64,000 nt of DNA from Pseudophaeobacter sp965641885 (GCA_965641885.1 OZ282574.1:2046001-2110000); one strand, 5' to 3'. Counted from the first letter of the stretch, positions 8,237-16,912 are shown. The notes: generated from the sequence alone by a model not told the origin. Translations and numbers: made by a program.

Positions 8237-9089
8237 GCCGATAAGTTTTAAGGCCAGTGACGGTGTAACGCTAAAGGGAGATCTGACCTTTGGCAAAGAC
8301 CCGAAACTGGCCGTTTTGATCTCTGCCGGCACCGGGTTTCCACGGCATTTCTATCATCCGGTGGCCACGTATCTTGCCGAACGCGGTGCACTGGTTCTGA
8401 CCTATGATTATCGTGGCATTGCCTCCTCCCGCAGTGAAGAGCTCGCGCAGTCAAAAATCGAGTACCCCGATTGGGGCCGCTATGACATGGTCGCAGCAGT
8501 TGAGGCCCTTGCCAAGGCCGCACCAGGTCTGCGCAAGACGCATCTTGCCCATAGTGTCGGCGGCCATTTTCTTGGGGTGATGTCCAACCACCAAGAGATT
8601 GATCGCCATGCCTTTATCTCTGTTGGCACCGGCTTCTTTGGTGGTCATCACCTTCGCAATCTGGCGCTGGAGTTCTACTTTTGGTGGGGGCTTGGGACTT
8701 ACTCGCTGTTACGGTGGGGCTATATAAAGCCCGTTGGTGGCTGGCAGGGAGAAGCCTTGCCGCCGCGCCTGTTTCGCACCTGGCGAAAGTGGAGCCATCG
8801 CAAGTCGTATTTCCAGCCGGATTACCACACCCTGTTGAACCCGCAGCACTATAGTGAGGTGACCGCGCCAATCCGCTCATGGATTTTCTCAGATGATCCG
8901 ATAGCCACACCGATTGCGGCGCAAGATCTTTTGGACTGCTATCCCAACGCGCCACATTCGGTGCAGCTCAGAACGCCTGCAGACATAGGCGTGCGGCGCA
9001 TCGGGCACGAGGGGGCCTTTCGCCCAGGGCGAGAGGCGCTTTGGGCAGAGTGCTGGGATTGGCTTTCACAAGATGATACAACACCTTGA
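8214..9089 (+). CDS. Alpha/beta-fold hydrolase
   Basis: A 291-residue cytoplasmic hydrolase with no signal peptide. The nucleophile elbow is AHSVGGH with Ser114. The oxyanion strand is VLISAGTGFPRHFYHPVA, and LVLTYDYRGIASS is the usual strand before the elbow. C-terminal GHEGAFRP supplies the probable catalytic His. The pattern fits the COG4757 group of predicted hydrolases; the substrate is unknown. The ATG at 8214 is chosen because GGGAGGTG lies just before it; a longer frame starting at 8160 would overlap marR much more. It overlaps marR by 23 bp and is followed by an enoyl-CoA hydratase 46 bp later, which suggests one operon. Confidence 0.85.
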   Translation: MTPATKREPISFKASDGVTLKGDLTFGKDPKLAVLISAGTGFPRHFYHPVATYLAERGALVLTYDYRGIASSRSEELAQSKIEYPDWGRYDMVAAVEALAKAAPGLRKTHLAHSVGGHFLGVMSNHQEIDRHAFISVGTGFFGGHHLRNLALEFYFWWGLGTYSLLRWGYIKPVGGWQGEALPPRLFRTWRKWSHRKSYFQPDYHTLLNPQHYSEVTAPIRSWIFSDDPIATPIAAQDLLDCYPNAPHSVQLRTPADIGVRRIGHEGAFRPGREALWAECWDWLSQDDTTP

Positions 9090-9135
9090 ACAGATGATAA
9101 AAACACCACAACCCACACCAGTCAGGATTGCCAAA

Positions 9136-9894
9136 ATGAGCGATACAATCTCAATTCAGACCCAGGATCGGGTCACCACCTTAACGATCACACGTCCCAG
9201 CAAACGCAATGCAATCACCCAAGATATGTATGGCGAAATGGCCGCGGCGCTGCAGGACTATGCCAGCTCTGACGCGCAGCGCGCCTTTGTCATCACCGGG
9301 GCAGAAGACTATTTTACCGCCGGCAATGATCTGCAGGATTTCTCTACAGCGTCTCATAGTGGTGATCTGCCGCCGGTCGCGCTGTTTCTCAACGCGATTT
9401 CCGAATGTCCCAAACCGGTGATTGCGGCTGTGAACGGTCCGGCAATTGGTATCGGTCTCACCATGCTGCTGCATTGTGATCTGGTATACGCGGCCGCAAG
9501 CGCCACCTTTACGGCGCCTTTTGTCAAACTGGGTCTGGTTCCCGAAGCGGCCTCTTCGATGCTGCTCTCGGCCTCGGTTGGGATGGCGGTTGCCAATGAT
9601 GTCTTACTGGCCGGCCGCAGCCTGAACGCCGAGGAAGCGCATACCTATGGCCTGATTGCGCGGGTTTTCCCTGATGCGGATCTGGCGGCTGAGGTTGCGG
9701 CTATTGCCGCGCATGTGGCAAATTCCGCGCCACAGGCAATGAGGCTGTCTAAATCTCTTATCCGGGCCAACAGGGACCAGGTGGCATTGCAGATGGCAAA
9801 AGAGGCCGAACATTTTGTGGCCCAACTAAAATCGCCAGAGTTTGCCGAAGTGGTTGCTGCGATGATGCAAAAGCGGCCGCCGTCCTTCATCTGA
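9136..9894 (+). CDS. Enoyl-CoA hydratase/isomerase family protein
   Basis: A 252-residue crotonase-fold protein. The oxyanion-hole segments are visible: GNDLQDFS (CoA loop) and NGPAIGIGLTMLLHCDLVYA. At the positions of the two catalytic glutamates of true hydratases it has only part of the pattern (GLVPEAASSMLL), so it may be an isomerase or other crotonase. The start at 9136 follows CAGGATTGCCAAA and removes an upstream extension that overlaps the hydrolase gene. It is the third gene of the marR operon, which points to breakdown of some acyl-CoA or ester substrate sensed by the MarR protein. Confidence 0.85.
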   Translation: MSDTISIQTQDRVTTLTITRPSKRNAITQDMYGEMAAALQDYASSDAQRAFVITGAEDYFTAGNDLQDFSTASHSGDLPPVALFLNAISECPKPVIAAVNGPAIGIGLTMLLHCDLVYAAASATFTAPFVKLGLVPEAASSMLLSASVGMAVANDVLLAGRSLNAEEAHTYGLIARVFPDADLAAEVAAIAAHVANSAPQAMRLSKSLIRANRDQVALQMAKEAEHFVAQLKSPEFAEVVAAMMQKRPPSFI

Positions 9895-9950
9895 CCCTTG
9901 TGTCTGCATGAGATTCAAGTCGTAGTGATTTGAAATTATTTGAATTTACG

Positions 9951-9973
9951 GCCCTTGCCTTGTTGGCAAGGGC
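9951..9973. terminator. Hairpin between convergent genes
   Basis: GCCCTTGCC (9951-9959) pairs perfectly with GGCAAGGGC (9965-9973) around a TTGTT loop. It sits between the enoyl-CoA hydratase (plus) and the aldolase (minus), where a terminator usable from both sides is expected, but neither side has a proper T run. Confidence 0.5.
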
Positions 9974-9990
9974 ACACCCCCCCCGCGCTT

Positions 9991-10653
9991 TTAGGTGGTT
10001 TTCAGACCGTAGTCGGCAAAGGCCTTTTTCACATCAAACATGTCTTTGGTGCTGAGGATCTTGGGCTGACCGATGCTCAGCGCGGTGACATATCCCTTGG
10101 CCAGGGTCTCAAGCTCTGCCATCCGCCATTGCGCACGCTCCAGGGTGTCGCCCGTCACAACTGCGCCGTGGTTTGCCATCAGACAAGCGGATCTGTCCTG
10201 TAGCGCCGTCAGCACGTGGCGCGACAGCGCTGCCGTGCCAAACAGGGCGTAGTCCGCCAGTCGAACGTCGTCGCCGCCGAATGCCGCCACCATATAGTGA
10301 CAGGCCGGGATCGCCTGATGGTTCATGGCCAGTGCAGTGCAGAAAACGGGATGTGCGTGCACGACGGCCATTTCTTGCGGTTTTGCCAGTAGAATATCTC
10401 GGTGGAACTGCCATTCCGAAGAGGGTTTCATCTGGCCGCGCGCGATTGCGCTACCATCAAGAGGCACCAAAACCAGCATGTCGGGGCGCATTTTCTCATA
10501 GGCGACACCTGAGGGCGTGATCAGCATACCCTCTTGCGTCCTGAGGGAAATATTGCCGGATACGCCCTGATTAACCCCCGAGGCATTCATGTCCAGGCAG
10601 GCATCAATAATGGATTGCCGGACCGTGGTGCTATCTGAATAGGGTGTCGTCAC
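9991..10653 (-). CDS. Class II aldolase, probable 5-deoxyribulose/methylthioribulose 1-phosphate aldolase
   Basis: A 220-residue class II aldolase/adducin protein. The metal site is visible as VVHAHPVF (two His) and ANHGAVV (third His), and the catalytic Glu lies in KPSSEWQFH. The family includes L-fuculose-phosphate aldolase, the MtnB dehydratase and the aldolase of the 5-deoxyribose (DHAP shunt) pathway. It lies 5 bp after an MtnA-like isomerase, with no mtnC or mtnD nearby. That favours an aldolase giving DHAP and an aldehyde over MtnB, but this is inference. The start is a GTG at 10651-10653. Confidence 0.85.
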   Translation of the reverse strand: MTTPYSDSTTVRQSIIDACLDMNASGVNQGVSGNISLRTQEGMLITPSGVAYEKMRPDMLVLVPLDGSAIARGQMKPSSEWQFHRDILLAKPQEMAVVHAHPVFCTALAMNHQAIPACHYMVAAFGGDDVRLADYALFGTAALSRHVLTALQDRSACLMANHGAVVTGDTLERAQWRMAELETLAKGYVTALSIGQPKILSTKDMFDVKKAFADYGLKTT

Positions 10654-10658
10654 GCGGC

Positions 10659-11786
10659 TCAGCCCTCGCTCTGACGGGCGGATCCTGCCAGATCCGGAAA
10701 CAGCCCTGCCAGGCCGGATGCACTGGCATCACAGATGCCGCGTTCGGTGATCAGCCCTGTGACCAGTCGGGCAGGGGTTACGTCAAATGCAGGGTTGGCG
10801 ACCTGAGTGGCAAGCTGGGTGGCGGTTGGGGTCACGCGGACCGTGGTGATAGCGCCACTCTCTGATGTGCCCTGAACATGTGAGACCTCACCTCCCTCAC
10901 GGTCTTCGATCGGGATCTCAGCCAGCCCATCGGTGACGGTCCAGTCAATGGTCGGAGACGGCAGTGCTACATAGAAGGGAATATTGTTATCTTTTGCAGC
11001 TAACGCTTTGAGATAAGTGCCAATTTTGTTGCAGACATCGCCCTGACCCGTGGTGCGGTCAGTGCCGGTAATCACGATGTCGACCTCGCCGTGTTGCATC
11101 AAATGACCGCCAGCATTGTCGGTAATATAGCTGTGGCTGATGCCATGACTGCCGAGCTCCCATGCGGTGAGCGCGCCCTGATTGCGGGGGCGGGTTTCAT
11201 CCACCCAGATGTGCAATGGAATGCCAGCTTCGTGCGCCTGATACATCGGGCTGGTGGCGGTGCCCCAGTCAACCGTAGCGATCCAGCCGGCGTTGCAATG
11301 GGTCAGTATCCGCACCGGGCTACCGTCTGATTTTTGCGCGGCGATCTCTTTGATAAGCTGCAATCCGTGCAGGCCGATGCGACGATTGATTTCGACATCT
11401 TCGTCCGCAATCTCGTGGGCCAGCGCCAGCGCCGCCGCTCCCCGCTGGTCTGCAGGCAGGCCGCTCAGCACCTGACGGCACCGGTCCAATGCCCATTTGA
11501 GGTTGATCGCTGTGGGGCGGGTTGCATTCAAAACCCCCCAGGCAGAGTTCAGAGCAGCGTCGCTGGGGTCAAGACGCATCGCAAGAGCCATGCCATAGGC
11601 GGCAGTTGCCCCGATCAAGGGCGCGCCGCGGACGTGCATATCTTTGATGGCACGGCAAAAATCGTCGAGACTGTCCAGCTGCTCTATGCGAAAATCATGT
11701 GGCAGCCATCTTTGGTCAATGATTTTCAGGGCTTGTGTGTTGGTGTCCCACCACAGGGAACGATAGGGGGTGCCGTCGACTTTCAC
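10659..11786 (-). CDS. mtnA: S-methyl-5-thioribose-1-phosphate isomerase (MtnA family)
   Basis: A 375-residue isomerase of the eIF2B-like fold. It opens the ring of methylthioribose 1-phosphate or 5-deoxyribose 1-phosphate to the ribulose form. The catalytic cysteine is in LTHCNAGW and the catalytic aspartate in ITGTDRTTGQGDVCNKIGTY. RGAPLIGATAAYG is the conserved phosphate-binding region. The GTG at 11784-11786 is chosen because a perfect GGAGGT lies just upstream; a longer frame adds 13 residues without support. It is the first gene of a two-gene minus-strand operon with the aldolase. Whether the in vivo substrate is the methylthio or the deoxy sugar cannot be decided here. Confidence 0.92.
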   Translation of the reverse strand: MKVDGTPYRSLWWDTNTQALKIIDQRWLPHDFRIEQLDSLDDFCRAIKDMHVRGAPLIGATAAYGMALAMRLDPSDAALNSAWGVLNATRPTAINLKWALDRCRQVLSGLPADQRGAAALALAHEIADEDVEINRRIGLHGLQLIKEIAAQKSDGSPVRILTHCNAGWIATVDWGTATSPMYQAHEAGIPLHIWVDETRPRNQGALTAWELGSHGISHSYITDNAGGHLMQHGEVDIVITGTDRTTGQGDVCNKIGTYLKALAAKDNNIPFYVALPSPTIDWTVTDGLAEIPIEDREGGEVSHVQGTSESGAITTVRVTPTATQLATQVANPAFDVTPARLVTGLITERGICDASASGLAGLFPDLAGSARQSEG

Positions 11787-11983
11787 AAAAGACCTCCGAA
11801 AATGCTGATCGCGTTGTCGTTTCACGCGAATAGGATTTAGTCCGCCATTGCCAAGCCGCTGCGCGATGACTGCAGCCTGGGCAAGGCGTTCAGATCAGGT
11901 GTCGCGGAAAAGCAGCGCTGGCGCAAGGCCCAGGTCGAAGTCGGCACAGTTAGAGATCGGCACAGGCTGAGAGCAGTAACGAG

Positions 11984-12196
11984 TTAGCCTCTGGCGCGCA
12001 GACCACGTTCATAGGCTGCCGTCAAAATCATCTGCCACTTTTTGGGGGTACAACGGTATTCTGGCTCCACATCAAACTGCAGCGTTTTCACATCAGGATT
12101 GGGATTACGCCGCGCAGCCGCCGAGACATGGCGTTCCAGCGACCAAAAGTCTTCGATCTTTTAGCTGTCGGCGACCAGCTCACTTAGTAGGATCAT
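11984..12196 (-). pseudogene. Small ORF broken by an in-frame TAA
   Basis: On the minus strand an AGGAGG ribosome-binding site precedes ATG (12194-12196). The frame reads MILLSELVADS, meets TAA at 12161-12163 (codon 12), and continues in the same frame for 58 codons of ordinary protein-like sequence (for example KIEDFWSLERHVSAAAR and PKKWQMILTAAYERG) to a stop at 11984-11986. The full frame would be a 70-residue soluble protein. I do not recognise the family. A nonsense mutation in a small gene is the simplest reading; a sequencing error or a separate internal start is possible. Confidence 0.55.
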
Positions 12197-12490
12197 ACCT
12201 CGTCCCTCCTGTTACCTTCACCCCAATACCTCTGGACGGTATCATTTTTTACCACACTGTTTTTATCAGATTACCGAAATCATGTCATGGGCGCATTTTT
12301 TTTGTCGCACACATTGGTTATGTTAACGAGAAACGAAGCCCCCTTGCATCATTGCGCGACATTCTGTCACAGTAAGGCGAATCTAGAGGGCGATCCACCG
12401 GGGAATTTTTGTGGCCTTTTGTCATATGCGAAGAAAGCGCCACTTCATCCCCATCATCTGATTTTGAAGAGCTTGACAGGTCCTGTGTTG

Positions 12491-12520
12491 GACAGGCCTA
12501 TTTATGACAGGCCTATTTAT
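12491..12520. repeat. Tandem repeat, 15 bp x 2, exact
   Basis: GACAGGCCTATTTAT occurs at 12491-12505 and 12506-12520 without a mismatch. A partial relative (TTGACAGGTCC, 12474-12484) lies just upstream. The repeat sits 140-170 bp before the TAXI binding-protein start, in the presumed promoter region. Confidence 0.93.
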
Positions 12521-12660
12521 AAGGGCGAGATCAGACAACCCCTCAATCGCTAGATGCGCTTCATGGCGATCTGGCGGAATGGGTTTACAGAAACTGACGC
12601 TGTTCCAACGGATGAACTGTGTTGCGTCATAACCAATAAAATCTTGGGAGAGATCAAAAT

Positions 12661-13626
12661 ATGAAACATTCAAAACTAAGCATTGGTGCTTTTGTAACGG
12701 CAGCCTTTTTGGCGCCGGCCGCGCAGGCGCAGGAATACATCACGATCGGGACCGGTGGCGTTACTGGCGTCTACTATCCGACCGGTGGTGCGATCTGCCG
12801 TCTGGTGAACAAGAGCCGCAAAGAGCATGGTTTTAAATGCGCTGTCGAATCCACGGGTGGCTCTGTCTACAACATCAACACCATCCGCGAAGGTGAATTG
12901 CAGTTCGGCGTCGCGCAGTCTGACTGGCAGCACCATGCCTATCATGGCACCTCCAAGTTCTCTGAAAAGGGTCCCTACGAGGGGCTGCGCGCTGTGTTTT
13001 CGGTTCACCCTGAACCCTTTACCGTTGTAGCACGCGCAGATGCGGGCATCACCACCTTTGATGACCTGAAAGGCAAGCGAGTAAACATTGGCAATCCAGG
13101 GTCTGGTCAGCGCGGCACTATGGAAGTGCTGATGGGCGCCAAAGGCTGGGGCATGGAGGATTTTGCTCTGGCAACCGAGCTGAAAGCCGCCGAACAGTCT
13201 GCCGCTTTGTGTGACAACCAGATCGATGCGATGATCTACACTGTTGGACACCCATCGGGATCCATTCAAGAAGCCACCACGGCCTGCGACTCTGTTCTGG
13301 TGACTGTTGATGGCGATGCCGTGACCAAACTGGTTGACGACAATGCCTTTTACCGCACGGCAATCATCCCCGGCGGTATGTACCGTGGGTCTGATGCGGA
13401 TACCCAAACCTTTGGTGTTGGGGCCACTTTCGTGTCTTCAACGGACGTTCCGGATGAGGCCGTCTATGCGGTTGTGAAATCAGTGTTTGAAAACTTTGAC
13501 GCCTTCCGCAAGCTGCACCCTGCCTTTGCACATCTGAAGCCTGAAGAGATGATTGCCGACGGTCTCTCTGCACCGCTGCATGATGGCGCGGCCAAGTACT
13601 ACCGCGAAAAAGGTTGGATTGAGTAA
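12661..13626 (+). CDS. TAXI family TRAP transporter solute-binding protein
   Basis: A 321-residue periplasmic binding protein with a classical signal peptide (about residues 1-24, cleavage after AQAQA-type AQA). The mature start EYITIGTGGVTGVYYPTGGA is the hallmark of the TAXI family, as are KGKRVNIGNPGSGQRGTMEV and DAMIYTVGHPSG. It captures a substrate (often glutamate, dicarboxylates or related acids) and delivers it to the fused permease encoded next. The ATG follows GGGAGAG. A stable hairpin after its stop may let the binding protein be made in excess over the permease. Confidence 0.95.
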   Translation: MKHSKLSIGAFVTAAFLAPAAQAQEYITIGTGGVTGVYYPTGGAICRLVNKSRKEHGFKCAVESTGGSVYNINTIREGELQFGVAQSDWQHHAYHGTSKFSEKGPYEGLRAVFSVHPEPFTVVARADAGITTFDDLKGKRVNIGNPGSGQRGTMEVLMGAKGWGMEDFALATELKAAEQSAALCDNQIDAMIYTVGHPSGSIQEATTACDSVLVTVDGDAVTKLVDDNAFYRTAIIPGGMYRGSDADTQTFGVGATFVSSTDVPDEAVYAVVKSVFENFDAFRKLHPAFAHLKPEEMIADGLSAPLHDGAAKYYREKGWIE

Positions 13627-13644
13627 AACCTAAGACAACAAAGG

Positions 13645-13668
13645 GTGGGGCGCGATTTCGTGCCCCAC
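13645..13668 (+). terminator. Intercistronic hairpin after the TAXI gene
   Basis: GTGGGGCGCG (13645-13654) pairs with CGTGCCCCAC (13659-13668) around an ATTT loop, with one G-U pair. There is no T run. Its place between binding protein and permease fits partial termination or 3' protection of the upstream message. Confidence 0.6.
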
Positions 13669-13680
13669 TGCGTTTACCGC

Positions 13681-13713
13681 CCACTCCAGTTGCCGCCCCA
13701 CTCCAGTTGCCGA
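13681..13713. repeat. Tandem repeat, 17 bp x 2
   Basis: CCACTCCAGTTGCCGCC at 13681-13697 is followed by CCACTCCAGTTGCCGA at 13698-13713. It lies between the intercistronic hairpin and the TRAP permease start. Confidence 0.9.
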
Positions 13714-13807
13714 GGGGCTGGCCCCAAAAACAAAAATAGACAGAGACGGTCCGCAACAGAGGCTATCCTCTTTTAACGACGGAGCCGATCTGTAAGGGAG
13801 ATTATCC

Positions 13808-16800
13808 ATGACATCCGATGTTCAGGGAAATCGACCGCTAAGCGAAGATGAACTGCAGGAACTGGTTGCTTCCTCCGACGCGGGTGCACGTAACCCGGTT
13901 GGAGCTGTTGGGCTTTCCCTCGCTATCATCGCTGTAAGCTGGTCCGTTTTTCAAGTCATTCTCGCCTCACCCCTTGCAAACTATCTTTTGCCCGGTGCGG
14001 TCAATAACAACTCACGTTTGATCCATCTCGCCTTTGCGCTGATGCTGGGCTTTATGGCCTATCCGGCGATGAGCCGCGAAAGCCGCAATCTGGTGTCTTT
14101 TGCGCTGGGTCATTTCGGCACAGTCCTTGGCCTGGGCGCCTTTACGGTGGCGCTGATGGTGACGCTCTCGCCTGAGATCTCCATGAATTTGGCTGTCGTG
14201 GTTGGCGCGCTCATAGCGCTGGCGCTGGTGGCACCTACTTTTTTGAATGGGACAGGCGTCGCCACGCCGTTTGAGCGGATCGTGAGTGCGGTTGGCGTCT
14301 TCATTGCCATCCTTTTGCTGTCGTACAGCGGCTTTGCTCTGTTGGGGCAGTATCTTTTGGGCAGCTGGAGCACCGGCTTGCAGATGGTGGCGCTTGCGCT
14401 TGGTCTGGTGACGGCTTTGCTGTTCGTTCTCGGCTATGTTCGCCAGTGGTCGACGCCGGAGCGTGATTTTATCCCGGTGCAGGACTGGGCTTTGGCGGCT
14501 GCAGGGGTGTTTGTCTCGGTCTATGGGTTCCTGAACTACCAAAAGATCGTCGACAGCGGCGGTCTTGCCGATGACATCGACAAATTCTACGCGCTGGCCG
14601 GCCTGTTGATCCTGTTCGAGGCAGCCCGTCGCGCGCTTGGGCCTGCCATGGCGATTATCGCCACGATCTTTCTCGCCTATGTGTTTTTTGGCGCCTCTGA
14701 TGTGGTGCCTGAAGTCATCCGCTGGAAAGGGGCTAGCCTGAAAAAAGCGATGAGCCACATGTGGATCACCTCCGAAGGGGTCTTTGGTATCGCCCTTGGG
14801 GTTTCGACCAAATTTGTGTTTCTTTTCGTGCTCTTCGGCGCCCTTCTTGATAAGGCCGGAGCAGGCAACTACTTTATCAAAATGGCCTTTGGTGCCCTGG
14901 GGCACCTGCGCGGTGGCCCGGCCAAAGCGGCCGTTGTTGGCTCTGCTGCGACGGGTCTGATTTCTGGCTCTTCCATTGCCAACGTGGTCACCACCGGCAC
15001 CTTTACCATTCCGCTGATGAAGCGGGTTGGCTTTTCATCGGAACAGGCCGGCGCCGTTGAGGTTGCCAGCTCGGTCAATGGGCAGATCATGCCACCCGTT
15101 ATGGGGGCCGCGGCCTTTCTGATGGTGGAATACGTGGGTATCTCTTACGTCGAGGTGATCACCCACGCGCTGCTGCCCGCAGCGATTTCCTACGTCGCCT
15201 TGGTCTACATTGTGCACCTGGAAGCGGTAAAACGGAACATGCCGACCCTTGGCAATCGCGAAGTCCACATGGCGCGTACCATCGTTGGGATGGCCAGTTT
15301 CTTTGCGGTTTTTGCCGGCCTTTGCTACGGAACGCAGTTTCCAGTGGATGCCGCCTATCGCTGGGCTCCCAGTATTGCCGGGCTTTTGCTGTTTGGCGCC
15401 ATTTTTGCCATCTATGTCGCCTTGATTTCGCTGGCGGCCAAAACTCCGGACCTAGAGCCGGATGACCCCAATGCCGAAGAGATCGAGCTTCCGGATGTCG
15501 CCAAGATCTACAAGGCCGGCCTGCACTATATGCTGCCTATTGTGGTCCTGGTCTACTTCCTGATGATCGAGAAAAAATCACCAGGTCTCTCGGCCTTTTG
15601 GGCAGCAGCGCTGCTCTTTATCATCCTGCTGACGCAGAAGCCGCTGAAGGCGATTTTTCGTGGTCAAAGCAACCTGTTGGAAACCTTTTCTGAAGGCGCC
15701 AGCGATCTGTGGCATGGCATGATTGACGGCTCCCGCAACATGATTGGTATCGCGCTTGCAACAGCGACGGCCGGCGTGATTGTTGGCACGGTCACCCTCA
15801 CAGGTGTCGGGCAGGTGATGGCAGATCTGGTTGAGACTATGGCCTATGGGCTGACCTATCTTAGCGCGCTTGGGGTACATGCCATCAGCCCGCTGACCGA
15901 TCTGATTGGTATTACCAGCTTTGAAGGCACTGTGGCCGAACGCGCGGCGGATATGACGGGGACCATTCTGGTCTTTGTCCTGATCTGCGTTGGCCTCTTG
16001 TCGCTGGTTCTTGGCATGGGTCTGCCAACCACAGCCAACTACATTGTTGTCAGCTCGCTGATGGCCGGGGTTGTGGTAGAACTGGGTGCACAATCTGGTC
16101 TGATTGTGCCTTTGATCGCGGTGCATCTGTTTGTGTTTTACTTTGGCATCATGGCTGATGTGACACCGCCTGTTGGGCTTGCCAGTTTTGCAGCGGCCGC
16201 TGTCTCGGGAGGTGACGCCATTCGCACCGGCTTTGTCGCGTTCTTTTACTCACTCAGAACAGTGGCTTTGCCCTTTGTCTTTATCTTCAACACAGATCTC
16301 TTGTTGATAGACGTCACCTTGGCGCAGGGCATACTGGTGGCCATATCAGCCACCATAGCGATCCTGGTCTTTACCGCCGGAACCATGGGCTATTTCCTCA
16401 CCCGCAGTCGTATGTACGAAAGTGTCTTGTTGATCGTGGTGGCCTTTGGCCTGTTCCGGCCTGATTTTGTCATGAACCGGATCATGCCACCCTACAATCC
16501 TGTTGCGCCAATCGAATTGGTCCAGGCACTGGATGCGGCTACGGCTGGACAGCAGCTGCGCCTCACCATTGAGGGGCCGGACTTTGACACCTCTCAAATC
16601 ATCTCAACAACCTTCATTGTTGAAACGTTTGAGGGAATGGATGGAGCAGCGCTGGCCGAAAAGGCTGGTCTGGTGCTCTTGCCTGAGGGCGCACAGATGA
16701 ATCTGGACGCTCCCGGGTTTGGCACGCCTGCCGAACAGGATTTGGGCAACTTTGACTTCTACGGGGATATTCCTGTTTTTGTTAAAACAATTCTTGCGCC

Positions 16801-16912
16801 TGCGGATCAGATGCCAAAAGAGCTGGTCTTTATTCCAGCCCTTATGTTGCTGGCCTTGATCGCTCTGATGCAACGCACCCGCGCCCGTAAAGAAGAAGGA
16901 GTACCAGCATGA
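13808..16912 (+). CDS. TRAP transporter fused permease (DctQ-like + DctM-like) with DUF3394
   Basis: A 1034-residue inner-membrane protein. The DctM-like core contains GPAKAAVVGSAATGLISGSS and SSVNGQIMPPVMGAAAFLM, and later LGMGLPTTANYIVVSSLMAG, all typical of TAXI fused permeases. The last 160 residues, after the final core helices, match the DUF3394 region. The N-terminal small-subunit part is unusual. The first helix and RLIHLAFALMLGFMAYP are followed by about 140 residues with four or so extra hydrophobic segments before the usual FIPVQDWALAAAGVFVSVY. Transport is driven by an ion gradient. GGGAGATT precedes the ATG. Its stop overlaps the uspA start (ATGA). Confidence 0.93.
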   Translation: MTSDVQGNRPLSEDELQELVASSDAGARNPVGAVGLSLAIIAVSWSVFQVILASPLANYLLPGAVNNNSRLIHLAFALMLGFMAYPAMSRESRNLVSFALGHFGTVLGLGAFTVALMVTLSPEISMNLAVVVGALIALALVAPTFLNGTGVATPFERIVSAVGVFIAILLLSYSGFALLGQYLLGSWSTGLQMVALALGLVTALLFVLGYVRQWSTPERDFIPVQDWALAAAGVFVSVYGFLNYQKIVDSGGLADDIDKFYALAGLLILFEAARRALGPAMAIIATIFLAYVFFGASDVVPEVIRWKGASLKKAMSHMWITSEGVFGIALGVSTKFVFLFVLFGALLDKAGAGNYFIKMAFGALGHLRGGPAKAAVVGSAATGLISGSSIANVVTTGTFTIPLMKRVGFSSEQAGAVEVASSVNGQIMPPVMGAAAFLMVEYVGISYVEVITHALLPAAISYVALVYIVHLEAVKRNMPTLGNREVHMARTIVGMASFFAVFAGLCYGTQFPVDAAYRWAPSIAGLLLFGAIFAIYVALISLAAKTPDLEPDDPNAEEIELPDVAKIYKAGLHYMLPIVVLVYFLMIEKKSPGLSAFWAAALLFIILLTQKPLKAIFRGQSNLLETFSEGASDLWHGMIDGSRNMIGIALATATAGVIVGTVTLTGVGQVMADLVETMAYGLTYLSALGVHAISPLTDLIGITSFEGTVAERAADMTGTILVFVLICVGLLSLVLGMGLPTTANYIVVSSLMAGVVVELGAQSGLIVPLIAVHLFVFYFGIMADVTPPVGLASFAAAAVSGGDAIRTGFVAFFYSLRTVALPFVFIFNTDLLLIDVTLAQGILVAISATIAILVFTAGTMGYFLTRSRMYESVLLIVVAFGLFRPDFVMNRIMPPYNPVAPIELVQALDAATAGQQLRLTIEGPDFDTSQIISTTFIVETFEGMDGAALAEKAGLVLLPEGAQMNLDAPGFGTPAEQDLGNFDFYGDIPVFVKTILAPADQMPKELVFIPALMLLALIALMQRTRARKEEGVPA

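Larger units (their letters stand above)
11787..12660. other. Gap between mtnA and the TAXI gene
   Basis: Apart from the broken small ORF (11984-12196) and the 15-bp repeat (12491-12520), no gene is supported. The right part (12240-12660) is AT-richer and must contain the promoter of the TRAP operon; no clear -35/-10 pair was picked out. Confidence 0.5.

Noticed and set aside
9991..10653. Methylthioribulose-1-phosphate dehydratase (MtnB)
   Set aside because: Same superfamily, but there are no mtnC/mtnD neighbours; kept as a possible alternative and not as the call.
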